Source: Saccharospirillum impatiens DSM 12546 (lineage in GTDB: Bacteria; Pseudomonadota; Gammaproteobacteria; Pseudomonadales; Natronospirillaceae). From it: a stretch of 41,515 nucleotides of DNA. The translations under genes were made by a program, and so were the position numbers. Shown in pieces: positions 17,032-25,798 of this stretch. Position 1 is the stretch's first letter. Every line of letters begins with the position of its first letter. The notes beneath the pieces are model-generated. The model saw only the letters and a list, made by a program, of their open reading frames with translations. It was not told the origin of the DNA and made no database searches. The DNA lies in assembly GCF_000423605.1 (NCBI RefSeq), contig NZ_AUIH01000037.1:1-41515 (forward strand), written 5' to 3'.

Positions 17032-18464
17032 GGTTCTTTGGCAATCGATACGTCGTGTTTTTTCATCATACGTGCGACCGTTGGCTGCGAAACACCCAAT
17101 TCACGGGCAATATCGACCTGGCGGTGATATTTTTCACAAGCAGCTCTGAGATATTGTTGTTCAACCTGGTTCAAAGCGGCATGAAACGACAACTCCATTG
17201 GGTGTCCATGAGATATGTAAAGCCCATCAGACAGATAGCCGGGTAAGTCCTCGACCTGTATTTGCTCATCCGTTGTCATCACAAAAATACGCTCAAGAAT
17301 GTTTTCCAATTCCCGAATATTGCCGGGGTAGTGGTAGCGACACATAACATCAAGCGCGTCCCGGGAGAGTGTTCGGGTCTGACCGTAACGATCCGACAGG
17401 CGCTGCAACACCAGTCGCGCAAGACCCGGCAAATCACTCAGACGATCGCGCAGCGCAGGCAACTCAATGGGCAATACATTGAGCCGGTACAGCAGATCCG
17501 ACCGAAACGCTCCCTGCTCGACGCGGGCGGCCAGGTTCTGGTTGGTCGCGACAATTAACCGCACATTCACTTCCCTGACCCGGGTATCACCGACCCGAAT
17601 AAAACGCTGGGTATCGAGGAAAGTAAGCAACTTGACCTGTAAATCCATGCTGAATGAATCGACTTCATCCAACAGCAGGGTTCCGCCGTCTGCCGCCTCA
17701 ATCAAGCCGGGCTTGCCTCCTTTGCGGGACCCACTGAACGCCCCTTCCGCATAGCCGAAGAGTTCCGCCTCGATCAGCCCTTCGGGTATGGCTCCGCAAT
17801 TTAACGACAGAAACGGTTTGGCATGTCGATCTGACGTCTCATGGATGAACCCGGCAATCACGCTCTTGCCAGTTCCCGTTTCACCCGTAAGCAGTACGGT
17901 AGAATCAAAATGAGCAACCCGAACACAAGTATCAACAATACGCTGCATGACATCGCTGTTGGCCACCAGGCTGCCACTGCCGAAGCGGTCAATCGACAAC
18001 GCCGTCAGTTCAGACTGAATTTTCTCCTGGATACCGCGCGAGCGATCAATCTGTTCGCGCAGTGCATTAAGCTCTGTCAGGTCACGCTCAGTGCCGACAA
18101 CCAGACTGACCTCCCCGTTTGCATCGAAGACCGGCACACCATGAACCAGCAAAGTGCGCCCGGAGCGCACCTTTTGAATAATGGCTGTTGGCTTGCCAGT
18201 GCGAAGCACCTGATGAGTCACATCACGGTCATAGTTGCCCTGCCCCTGTAACTGGTCAACGGTCTTTCCACAAACCTGATCTCGCCGGATGTCGTTTAAT
18301 TGCTCACAGGCGGAATTGACCCAGATCAGATACGCGTCCGCATTGCACACCCAAACTCCGTCGGTCATCGCCTCCAGAACCTGGAAAAGCAGCTCCAGAC
18401 TGACCGATTCACGCAATAGCCCGGGGTTTTCAGAATGATTGAGAGGGAATTCCAGAGACGGCAT
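17019..18464 (-). CDS. PAS-domain sigma-54 enhancer-binding regulator with TyrR-like HTH
   Basis: A 481-residue activator. An N-terminal PAS sensor domain spans about 25-130, and the AAA+ domain about 165-395: Walker A GETGTGKS (194-201), Walker B TLLLDE (262-267) and arginine-rich FRSDLLYRLNVLP. The sigma-54 contact loop reads GAFSGS (241-246) in place of the consensus GAFTGA. The C-terminal helix-turn-helix (about 445-470; RQVDIARELGVSQPTVARMMKKH) is of the TyrR/PhhR kind. I used ATG 18464 rather than the TTG six bases upstream. It almost surely drives the sigma-54 operon next door. Its PAS ligand is unknown. Confidence 0.9.
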   Translation of the reverse strand: MPSLEFPLNHSENPGLLRESVSLELLFQVLEAMTDGVWVCNADAYLIWVNSACEQLNDIRRDQVCGKTVDQLQGQGNYDRDVTHQVLRTGKPTAIIQKVRSGRTLLVHGVPVFDANGEVSLVVGTERDLTELNALREQIDRSRGIQEKIQSELTALSIDRFGSGSLVANSDVMQRIVDTCVRVAHFDSTVLLTGETGTGKSVIAGFIHETSDRHAKPFLSLNCGAIPEGLIEAELFGYAEGAFSGSRKGGKPGLIEAADGGTLLLDEVDSFSMDLQVKLLTFLDTQRFIRVGDTRVREVNVRLIVATNQNLAARVEQGAFRSDLLYRLNVLPIELPALRDRLSDLPGLARLVLQRLSDRYGQTRTLSRDALDVMCRYHYPGNIRELENILERIFVMTTDEQIQVEDLPGYLSDGLYISHGHPMELSFHAALNQVEQQYLRAACEKYHRQVDIARELGVSQPTVARMMKKHDVSIAKEPIQK

Positions 18465-18470
18465 GGTCAA

Positions 18471-18486
18471 TATTCTTATTTGAATA
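18471..18486. promoter_or_regulatory. TATTC-N6-GAATA site at the regulator's translation start
   Basis: TATTC-TTATTT-GAATA is a perfect match to the enhancer motif at 17016-17031 and ends seven bases from the regulator's ATG. Binding here would overlap the ribosome-binding region and probably the promoter, suggesting autorepression. The remaining 18487-18724 spacer holds no further element I can support. Confidence 0.6.
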
Positions 18487-18724
18487 ATTTAGAAAACTGT
18501 AGGGGACCGCTCCGAAAAGGTCAACGTTGTCGAGTGCGAGCGCGACCTCGTGGCGACATCCCATTCACAAACGATCCGGTATGCCAGAACGAAGCCATCG
18601 GCCGGACAAGTCAGTTGCAGGTCACGGTACCGGCCGACGGCGGTATAGTGGACACACCCCAACAGTGGTCGACATTCGAGAGAACCCAGGTGCGCTCAGC
18701 ACGCAAGGCTCCTACAATCGTCGC

Positions 18725-19609
18725 TCAGTACAACCGCCCGAACAACCGGGTGAACAGCCCGGTTCGCCACTGACTGACCATGAGGCCCGTCAGTATCAGC
18801 ATACAGGCAAGCAGTTTGGTTGAGCTCATCGCTTCACCATAAAACAGAAAGCTGCCCAACAATCCAAAAACAGGCACCAGCAACGTCAGGGGTGCCACGG
18901 TCGACAGGGGGTAGCTCACAATCAGGCGGTTCCACAGCCAATACCCCAGTAACGTGGTCGGATAGGCCTGAAAGAACACCGAAAACCAGACCTCCCGATT
19001 CATTTGTGCAGGCAATGTCAAAAAGACCTCAGCACCCTGACTAACCCAGGCCACCATTATCAGCGGAATGGGCGCAAACAACATACCCCAGACACTGAAC
19101 GCAAACACTTCAGCCGTTGCTGCCTTCTTGACGATGATGCCGGTCAAACTCCAACTGATGGCCGCCACCAGAACGAACAGCAACCCGATCAAACTGACTG
19201 AGCCATCCTGCAACGTCATGCTGACGGCGAGCCCAGCCAGCGCAAGCCCTGCACCCAGCAGTTTGGGAAGCGTCAATCGCTCTTTCAGCCAGGCCCACCC
19301 CAACACCAGACTGGAGACAACGCTCAGTTGCATCAGTAAACCCGCCATGCCCGCCGAGATACCCACCGTGATCGACCAGGTCATCATGCCCCACACCCCG
19401 GTGCCAAAGGTCAGCCCGTAGGCGAAGAAGTATCGGGCTGGCACAGCAGGCCTGGCGACGAAAAACACCGCTGGAATGGCCGCCAGCGTGAAACGCAACG
19501 CCACCAGTAGCGTGGGGTCAATTTGGTCGGCCCCAAGTTTGATCACCGAAAAGTTGAACCCCCATAAACACATCACAGCGATGCCCAACAGCAAATCGTT
19601 CAAACGCAT
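18725..19609 (-). CDS. DMT-superfamily exporter, EamA family
   Basis: A 294-residue inner-membrane protein with about ten transmembrane helices in two EamA repeats. LWGFNFSVIKLG near the N-terminus and ATAEVFAFSVWGMLFAP at the start of the second half are typical. The start is ATG 19609 with GGGGA seven bases upstream; a longer reading reaching 19732 would cover the divergent promoter. It is divergent from a MocR-type regulator, a frequent pairing in which the regulator controls the exporter. Substrate is probably an amino acid or related metabolite. Confidence 0.88.
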   Translation of the reverse strand: MRLNDLLLGIAVMCLWGFNFSVIKLGADQIDPTLLVALRFTLAAIPAVFFVARPAVPARYFFAYGLTFGTGVWGMMTWSITVGISAGMAGLLMQLSVVSSLVLGWAWLKERLTLPKLLGAGLALAGLAVSMTLQDGSVSLIGLLFVLVAAISWSLTGIIVKKAATAEVFAFSVWGMLFAPIPLIMVAWVSQGAEVFLTLPAQMNREVWFSVFFQAYPTTLLGYWLWNRLIVSYPLSTVAPLTLLVPVFGLLGSFLFYGEAMSSTKLLACMLILTGLMVSQWRTGLFTRLFGRLY

Positions 19610-19675
19610 TGTCGCTTCCCCGGCCACATTGAAATCAGAGACCCAGCTTAGCCAGCCTCGAAAACAGTAAACAGA

Positions 19676-19711
19676 TTCAATTTTCAATAAATAAGAGAGT
19701 ACAATTTCAAG
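19676..19711. promoter_or_regulatory. TTCAA direct repeats and promoter between EamA and MocR genes
   Basis: TTCAAT at 19676-19681 and 19683-19688 and TTCAAG at 19706-19711 form a direct-repeat array. TACAAT at 19700-19705 is a good -10 box for the rightward MocR gene. MocR regulators such as GabR bind direct repeats overlapping their promoters, so this is the probable binding region. Confidence 0.45.
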
Positions 19712-19756
19712 AGAACGGCCGAATGCGTGCATCCCACCCCTTTACGAGGCCCATTC

Positions 19757-21196
19757 ATGCGCTATAAAGCCATCGCCGATCAGATCATCAGCGACATCGA
19801 ACAAGGCACCCGGGTCGCTGGCACCCGAATGCCGCCCTTGCGCGCGCTGACCAAGCTCTACGGGGTCAGCATGACCACAGCACTCAACAGTTACCGTCTG
19901 CTGGAGGAACTCGGCTGGATCATCGCCAAACCCCAGTCGGGCTTTTACGTCACTCAACCCCTCAGCGACCAGAAAACGCCGAAGCCGCCGCTGTTTCGAA
20001 GCCACCTGACGGATCCGAACCGCGGGCACGCCAGCCCTCCTGCCATTGCACCGTCTGTTATTCACCCCGGCCCTGGCCCTTTGCGCATCTCGCAGATGAG
20101 CCCGTCACTGATGCCGACCGATGCCCTGCAGCGAAGCCTGAAACGCGGCATCCAGCGGTTGGGCCGGCGCCTGCACGAATACCCGGATCGTCAGGGCGAG
20201 ATAACGCTTAGGCAGGCTTTGGAGCAGCATTTTCTGGGGTATGGGTTTCCGTTTTCCGCCGATGAACTGGTCATCACCAACGGCTGTATGGATGCCGTTC
20301 GCGTCGCCCTGGAAGCCACGACCCAAAGGGGGGATGCAGTCGCGATCAGCTCCCCCTGTTTCAGCGGCCTGCTGGAGCTTTTGGCGGGTCTGTCCCGCAA
20401 GGTGATCGAGATCCCCTATACCGACGACGGCATTGAACTGGCTCAGTTGGAGCAACACCTTAAAGACGGGACCGTCAAAGCCGGCTTGTTCAGCACCTCC
20501 CACATGAACCCTCAGGGCACCAGCCTGTCACCCGCCCAGAAACAGGCGCTGGCTGCGCTGGCAAGCCAGTACCGGACGCCCATCATCGAAGACGACGTTT
20601 ACATGGAGCTGGGGTATGACAAGGTCGCACCGCTGCCAGCAAAGCACTGGGATTCAGACGGCTATATCCTCTGGTGCGGTTCCGTTTCCAAAACCCTGAC
20701 AGCAGGCTACCGCGTTGGCTGGTGTCTGCCCGGTCGCTATTTACCGGATGTCGTTCGACGCACCGAGTTCAGCCACTTCGGTGTGAATTCACCCGTTCAA
20801 ATGGGCCTGGCCGACTTTATTGCCACCGGCCAATACCACAGCCACCTGCAGAAAACGCGCCTTCGACTGGCGCACCATATGCGCCAGTACCGCAACGCAT
20901 TGGCTGGGTTACTGCCAGCCGACGCAGCATTCAGCAACCCGACCGGGGGCATGGTGTTGTGGGTACAGGTGCCAGGCCTGAACACGCATGAGTTGCTTAA
21001 AGCGGCCCGTCAAAATGACATCAGCATCCGCATCGGCTCACACTTCAGCACCCTGCCGCTGTATCGCGATTGCTTCCGGATCAACACCGGCTGGCCGCTG
21101 GAGGAAGACACTGAAGAACATCAGGTAGCGAGCAGGCACCTGCACAGGGTGGCAGAGCTGGTGAACAGCCAACTACAGCAGGGGGAAACACAATAA
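19757..21196 (+). CDS. MocR-type regulator (GntR HTH fused to PLP aminotransferase fold)
   Basis: A 479-residue fusion. Residues 1-70 are a GntR-type winged helix (RYKAIADQIISDIEQG, then LRALTKLYGVSMTTAL). Residues 110-470 have the class I aminotransferase fold; the PLP lysine lies in CGSVSKTLTAGYRVGW. I chose ATG 19757 with ACGAGG seven bases upstream rather than an earlier GTG. Such proteins sense amino compounds or PLP. The divergent EamA exporter is the obvious target. Confidence 0.92.
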   Translation: MRYKAIADQIISDIEQGTRVAGTRMPPLRALTKLYGVSMTTALNSYRLLEELGWIIAKPQSGFYVTQPLSDQKTPKPPLFRSHLTDPNRGHASPPAIAPSVIHPGPGPLRISQMSPSLMPTDALQRSLKRGIQRLGRRLHEYPDRQGEITLRQALEQHFLGYGFPFSADELVITNGCMDAVRVALEATTQRGDAVAISSPCFSGLLELLAGLSRKVIEIPYTDDGIELAQLEQHLKDGTVKAGLFSTSHMNPQGTSLSPAQKQALAALASQYRTPIIEDDVYMELGYDKVAPLPAKHWDSDGYILWCGSVSKTLTAGYRVGWCLPGRYLPDVVRRTEFSHFGVNSPVQMGLADFIATGQYHSHLQKTRLRLAHHMRQYRNALAGLLPADAAFSNPTGGMVLWVQVPGLNTHELLKAARQNDISIRIGSHFSTLPLYRDCFRINTGWPLEEDTEEHQVASRHLHRVAELVNSQLQQGETQ

Positions 21197-21232
21197 CGCA
21201 GACTGGGATCAAACAATGCGCTTCGGGGGGTG

Positions 21233-22444
21233 TTACAGAAACGGGGTGATATCAAGATTCAACTGGCGCGCATCCAGAGTGCCTACGATGTCATAGCGGG
21301 AGTTTGCTTTGGCCAGATCGACGACTACCGGCTCTACCTGATGTCGGTTCACCGTGTTGTAGAAGACCCTCACCAGCGGGTGCTTCGGGCTGCGTCGATT
21401 GGCTTCAATCACCACACCGGCCCGATTGTTGGACAGTTCAACCAAAGTGCCCACCGGGTAAACCGACAGGCACCGAATGAAATCGTAAACCAACTCTTTG
21501 TCGAGGTGAAAGATGCTCCACTCGACCAACTTTCTCAACGCCAGATCCGGTGACATGCCGGTGTGGTAGACCCGATCCGCCGTCACGGCGTCGTAAACAT
21601 CGCAAATCGCGGCCATCCGGCCAAACCGATCGATCTTGTCCTGGTTCAGACTGCGCGGGTAGCCGGTACCGTCCAGCCGTTCATGGTGCAGCCGGCAGAT
21701 CGATCGACTCACCTCACTCAACCCGGCGGTCACATCCAGAATCTTCTCGCCATAGGTAACATGGCGCTTCATCTCATCCCATTCATCGGGCTCCAGCTTA
21801 CCGGGCTTGTGCAAGATAGAATCAGGCACCAGCACCTTACCAATGTCGTGCAGAATCCCCCCGATCACGAGTTCCTTGAGCACCTTGGGGTCGAGCCGCA
21901 AAGAACGGCCAAATATACCCAGGAGAATCCCCACATTCACCGAGTGCTGGAGCAGATAGGTATCTTTAGATCGGATATGAGACAGGCAAGCGAGGGCATT
22001 TTCATTGGTGTTAAGAGACTCAAGAAGCTCTTCGGAGGTCTGATCGACCGCCGCCACATCAATGGCGCCATGGTTTTTCACATCCTGCAATACATCATCA
22101 ATGACATTGCGGGCTTGCTGGTATCGTTTTTCGGCCCGGTCCCGCTCTTTCGAGACAGGCACTCGCTTGCGGGCTGTTCCGGCGTCCGACTGAAGCTGCA
22201 GCGATTCCAGTTGCTGTGCCTGAACCTGCTTCTGTTCATCGGCCGGCATCGCCTCAGGGCAGTCAAGCCCCTTTGCCGTGTCAATAAAGAGCTCAGTAAC
22301 CCCAAGCTGTTTGATTTTGTCGATGGTCGCCTGGCTCCCGATCTTACCGCTTCGGGATGCATTATTGCTTGGCACCCACTGGTTATTCAGATCGGACACA
22401 TACATTCCGGGCTTCAACATACTGATCAGTATCTTCTTTATCAC
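21233..22444 (-). CDS. HD-GYP cyclic-di-GMP phosphodiesterase
   Basis: A 403-residue protein with an N-terminal DUF3391-type region (LKPGMYVSDLNNQW, residues 10-23), a coiled, charged linker and an HD-GYP domain (about 160-330). Metal and catalytic residues are present: His167, HD at 199-200 (GGILHDIGK) and HHERLDGTGYP (253-263). It should hydrolyse cyclic di-GMP. Start is GTG with a GGGGTG site just upstream. The window also contains a diguanylate cyclase near 34.7 kb. Confidence 0.92.
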   Translation of the reverse strand: MIKKILISMLKPGMYVSDLNNQWVPSNNASRSGKIGSQATIDKIKQLGVTELFIDTAKGLDCPEAMPADEQKQVQAQQLESLQLQSDAGTARKRVPVSKERDRAEKRYQQARNVIDDVLQDVKNHGAIDVAAVDQTSEELLESLNTNENALACLSHIRSKDTYLLQHSVNVGILLGIFGRSLRLDPKVLKELVIGGILHDIGKVLVPDSILHKPGKLEPDEWDEMKRHVTYGEKILDVTAGLSEVSRSICRLHHERLDGTGYPRSLNQDKIDRFGRMAAICDVYDAVTADRVYHTGMSPDLALRKLVEWSIFHLDKELVYDFIRCLSVYPVGTLVELSNNRAGVVIEANRRSPKHPLVRVFYNTVNRHQVEPVVVDLAKANSRYDIVGTLDARQLNLDITPFL

Positions 22445-22686
22445 GCTACACCCCGAATCATGACGTTGCCTACTAACCAGAAATGCAGAATATCAACCCT
22501 ACTGGCAACTGTCGCTATTCCGTGCACATATTAACCAATGGTTCGCATAGTAGATTTGTATCGGTCATTGTTTCAACAAACACCTGATCCCTCAATCTCA
22601 ACCGGAACACCTCAATCAACGCGGTCTACAAACCCTCATTCCAAGTGTAAAGTAGACCCGTAACCGACACGGAGACTCCCGACCCC

Positions 22687-23025
22687 ATGAGCACCGACTT
22701 GACTGACCAAGATCAGGAACATTGAAAGGCGTTTGAATCGAACCTGTTCAAGCAATACTGCGCGCTCAAAAGCCAGGGGCTGAATCTTGACCTGACGCGC
22801 GGTAAACCTTCCGCCGAACAGTTAAGCTTGTCCAATGGTCTGGACGGTATCCTTAACGGCGACTACCAATCGCGCGACGGCATCGATACGCGCAACTACG
22901 GTGGGCTGGAAGGGTTACCGGAATGTCGGGAGCTGGGCGCCACACTGCTGGGGATGCCCGCTCATCAGGTTATTGCGGGCGGCCATTCGAGCCTGACGCT
23001 TATGCATCAGGCCCTGAGTCTTTGA
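22687..23025 (+). pseudogene. Truncated aminotransferase (class I/II, PF12897-like) with internal stop
   Basis: From ATG 22687 the frame gives 12 codons, a TGA at 22723-22725, then 99 codons to TGA 23023-23025. The second part reads GLNLDLTRGKPSAEQL, then DTRNYGGLEGLPECRELGA and GGHSSLTLMHQAL. This is the N-terminal quarter of an aspartate-aminotransferase-like family whose members exceed 400 residues and continue into the PLP-binding domain. Everything downstream is missing. A further 24 in-frame codons after the second stop (to TAG 23101) do not match the expected C-terminus. The gene is dead by both nonsense and deletion. Confidence 0.85.
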
Positions 23026-23099
23026 CCTGTGCTGTCACCGTTTGAAGCGAACCGAATGCCAGCGCCCGGTGATAGCCCGGAAGTCTCAATCTACCCGCG

Positions 23100-23933
23100 C
23101 TAGTACATCGACTGCTCCGGCCAGACGTACCAGAGGCTGAATACCAGTGGCAGGGCCGTAACTGCAACCAACACCGCCAGCTGCAACCACCAACGGCGAG
23201 TTGAAAGCCAGGCCCGAAACAGGCTAACCGTTAGCCAGGGCAGCGCAGCGGCCAACAAAGCCAGAACCGGTACGTCGACCAGGTGATACGCCGTCAAAGC
23301 GACCCACATCAGTGGCAAGGTGAGCGTCACCAACAGGCGCTGCCACAAACGGGACACCGACCAGCCAGAGATCATCGGCGCGGCGCAATTCACCCACCAG
23401 CAAGCAGCCATCACCACACCCATGGCACCGGCAATTTCCGCCAGTTTGATGCTGCCAGCCAGGCCGACCGTTGGTGCCAGTATCGCTACCGGGGCGACCA
23501 GAAAGCCCGACATCCAGAATCCACGCGTCACCTCAGCCGGATCATCCCGGCTTTCAGCGCTATAAGCGACCAGCGCAACCGGCACCAGCAGCGCAACGAC
23601 CTGGCCCAACCAGGCGATAGGGCCGATGGACGCAGCAAACACCCAGACCACCCAGACGCTGATGGGCAGGCCAAGCAATATAAACGCTGCCCCCCGCCAC
23701 CGATTCACGCTGGCGGCGAGCACCGCCACCAGGGTCATCAGCCAGAGGCCATCCATCGCAGTAGGATTCAACGGTTGGCTGAACCGAAACCCCTGAATCC
23801 AGCCATAGGCGCCGAGAATGGCCACGAGCGAGCCAACCAGGGGTGCCCAGGCTACGCGCAAACTGGCTACCGCCGCTGCCAGCATAACCAGCAGTGGCAT
23901 TAGGATGGTGGGCAACAATAGGTCACCAATCAT
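23100..23933 (-). CDS. Multispanning membrane protein, unknown function
   Basis: A 277-residue protein with roughly eight to nine hydrophobic helices and few charges, starting MIGDLLLPTILMPLLVMLAAAV. I see no transporter signature. It lies 21 bases downstream of yceI on the same strand and may share its transcript, hinting at a membrane role alongside YceI. The stop lies just at the end of the broken aminotransferase region. Confidence 0.75.
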   Translation of the reverse strand: MIGDLLLPTILMPLLVMLAAAVASLRVAWAPLVGSLVAILGAYGWIQGFRFSQPLNPTAMDGLWLMTLVAVLAASVNRWRGAAFILLGLPISVWVVWVFAASIGPIAWLGQVVALLVPVALVAYSAESRDDPAEVTRGFWMSGFLVAPVAILAPTVGLAGSIKLAEIAGAMGVVMAACWWVNCAAPMISGWSVSRLWQRLLVTLTLPLMWVALTAYHLVDVPVLALLAAALPWLTVSLFRAWLSTRRWWLQLAVLVAVTALPLVFSLWYVWPEQSMY

Positions 23934-23954
23934 GACTAAAACTCCCGCCAGCCG

Positions 23955-24521
23955 TTATTGGCGAATGCCTTCGATAAAGATGGTCAGTTCAGTCGCGTCT
24001 GGCACGTTGGGAATGAAATAATCGATGTCAAAGTCGCTGCGCATCAACTCAGTAGTGGCAACGAAACCCTGACGAAAGCCACCCCAGGGGTCTTCACCTT
24101 CCCCGATTTTGACAATATTCATGTCCACATCGCGGGTCACGCCATGCATGGTCAGTTCCCCGGTCAGCACGCCTTCGTCTGCAGTGCCTTCATAGCCAGT
24201 GCTGGTAAATTCAATGGTTGGATACTGGCGGGCATTGAAGAAATCCGGGCTGCGCAGGTGCTCGTCCCGGTCGGTGTGGTTAGTGTCTATGCTATCGGTC
24301 TGGATCTCGATCGAAACCGAATTCTGCGAAAGATCTTCATCAGACCAGGTGTAAGAGCCGGAGAAATCGTTAAACCGACCCGGCAGACGAGACACGCCCA
24401 GGTGACCGGTTTCGAAAGTAACCGCCGAGTGTGCATGGTCGATCGCATAGTCAGCTGCCAGCACCGAGGCACTGATCAATGAGGCAGACAACGTCAGCAC
24501 AGTCATGGAGAGAGTTTTCAT
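23955..24521 (-). CDS. YceI-family periplasmic isoprenoid-binding-like protein
   Basis: A 188-residue exported protein with signal peptide to about residue 22 (SASVLA). The lipocalin-like YceI domain shows DHAHSAVTFETGHLGVSRLPGRF and LTMHGVTRDV, both family hallmarks. ATG 24521 has AAGGA at the right distance. A much longer reading frame continues upstream to 25295, but it runs antisense through the LysR gene and is spurious. YceI proteins bind polyisoprenoids and are often induced by stress. It is divergent from a LysR regulator. Confidence 0.9.
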   Translation of the reverse strand: MKTLSMTVLTLSASLISASVLAADYAIDHAHSAVTFETGHLGVSRLPGRFNDFSGSYTWSDEDLSQNSVSIEIQTDSIDTNHTDRDEHLRSPDFFNARQYPTIEFTSTGYEGTADEGVLTGELTMHGVTRDVDMNIVKIGEGEDPWGGFRQGFVATTELMRSDFDIDYFIPNVPDATELTIFIEGIRQ

Positions 24522-24584
24522 GGTCGCTTCCTTGTAGAGAATTAAACGGGTTAGAGCCCGACACTCTACTGAGTCACTCGCTCG

Positions 24585-24629
24585 CTGTAATCCACTGTAA
24601 TTGAAAATGGCTTTTTCGAATTTGGAAAA
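24585..24629. promoter_or_regulatory. LysR-type box and phased direct repeats in the yceI/LysR gap
   Basis: TTTTC-N7-GAAAA at 24613-24629 fits the T-N11-A layout of LysR-type operators. CTGTAAT is repeated at 24585-24591 and 24595-24601, ten bases apart. Both lie in the divergent promoter region, so they are the probable control sites for the regulator and yceI. Confidence 0.5.
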
Positions 24630-24734
24630 CAGTGACACCGGTTTTAAATCGATGTATAGATCGTTTAAGGACGCCAACACCGGAGACAAAAACGGGTAAG
24701 ATGAAGGGTTAAGGCAGAAAAAAGGGGCCCCTTG

Positions 24735-25640
24735 ATGGACCGATTGGACGCATTGCGCGTGTTTTGCGCCGTAGTGGAGCACAGCAGTTTTTCCCGCGCA
24801 GCGGCCGAACTGAACATATCGGTCGCTAAGGCCAGCAAACTGGTTCAATCGCTTGAGCAGACACTGAACACCAGCCTGTTGCGCCGCAATACCCGCCGCA
24901 TTACCGTCACTGAAGCTGGCGAAAGTTATTACCACGATATCGTTCCGCTGCTTGAAGAAATGGCCAACATAGACGCGCGCGTCGAGCGCATGACTACCGC
25001 GATCAGCGGCACACTGCGCATGACCATGCCACTCGATTACGGGCGACGGCTGATCATGCCGCTGATCCCCGAATTCAAACTGACCTACCCGGACCTGGAA
25101 CTGGACATCGAACTGTCCGACCGACACGCCGACCTCGTCGCCGAGGGCTTCGACCTGGGTCTGCGCATCGCCGACCTGAAAGACAGCAGCCTGATTGCAA
25201 AGCCACTGGGCTCTTACCGCATGAAATGCGCTGCTTCGCCGGAATACCTGTCCCGACACCCTGCTATTACCATACCTGAAGACCTGGAGGCACACCCCAG
25301 CTTAACCTACTCATTGATGGCCCAGCCCACCCAATGGTTGCTGAAACGGGGCAAAGAAGAATCCAGAGTCAAAGTTCAATCAGCCTTGCAATTAAACAAC
25401 GGTGATCTGCTGGCAGAATCAGCCTGCCAACACTTAGGGGTGCTCTATCAACCCGATTTCATTCTGAACCCTTACCTGGAATCCGGTGCGCTGACCCCAG
25501 TGCTCACTGACTGGCAAGATCGTATGGTGCACGCCTGGCTGGTCTACCCGGCCCGCAAATTCCTGCCCATGAAAGTACAGGCGATGCTGGGTTTCCTGAA
25601 CAGCCGCCTCTCAGATTCTCACCCCGATTCGACCTGCTAA
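24735..25640 (+). CDS. LysR-family transcriptional regulator
   Basis: A 301-residue regulator starting MDRLDALRVFCAVVEHSSFSRAA, with the winged helix at about residues 3-62 and the LysR substrate domain from about 90. The start is ATG 24735 with GGGG seven bases upstream; a TTG one codon earlier is less likely. It is of the group resembling DsdC/CrgA-like oxidative-stress or quinone regulators, but effector and subgroup are uncertain. It probably controls the divergent yceI. Confidence 0.9.
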   Translation: MDRLDALRVFCAVVEHSSFSRAAAELNISVAKASKLVQSLEQTLNTSLLRRNTRRITVTEAGESYYHDIVPLLEEMANIDARVERMTTAISGTLRMTMPLDYGRRLIMPLIPEFKLTYPDLELDIELSDRHADLVAEGFDLGLRIADLKDSSLIAKPLGSYRMKCAASPEYLSRHPAITIPEDLEAHPSLTYSLMAQPTQWLLKRGKEESRVKVQSALQLNNGDLLAESACQHLGVLYQPDFILNPYLESGALTPVLTDWQDRMVHAWLVYPARKFLPMKVQAMLGFLNSRLSDSHPDSTC

Positions 25641-25739
25641 AGAGCCCTTGCAGGTTTGTTCAGTAGAAAGAACCCCCCACTGGCTGATCAAATAGAAGTT
25701 CAAAATGCAACCACTTGTAAAATTCTGGACGAGTAAAAA

Positions 25740-25767
25740 TTGACTACCAAGCACCCACGCTTAGACT
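25740..25767 (+). promoter_or_regulatory. Sigma-70 promoter for bioB
   Basis: TTGACT (25740-25745) and TAGACT (25762-25767) are 16 bases apart, with predicted start near 25774 and about 25 untranslated bases before the ATG. I looked for a BirA operator in 25641-25798 and saw none. Confidence 0.5.
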
Positions 25768-25798
25768 GCTGACGTTCACTTTTGACCAGGGACGTTCC

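Noticed and set aside
21563-22534. Long plus-strand frame of 323 codons across the HD-GYP gene
   Set aside because: It is antisense to a gene with complete HD-GYP motifs and its product has no recognisable domain.
24522-25295. Upstream extension of yceI to 446 codons
   Set aside because: The extension runs antisense through the LysR gene; the signal peptide and ribosome binding site both place the start at 24521.
25641-25798. BirA operator before bioB
   Set aside because: CTTGTAAAATTC is only a faint half-match with no inverted partner at the expected distance.
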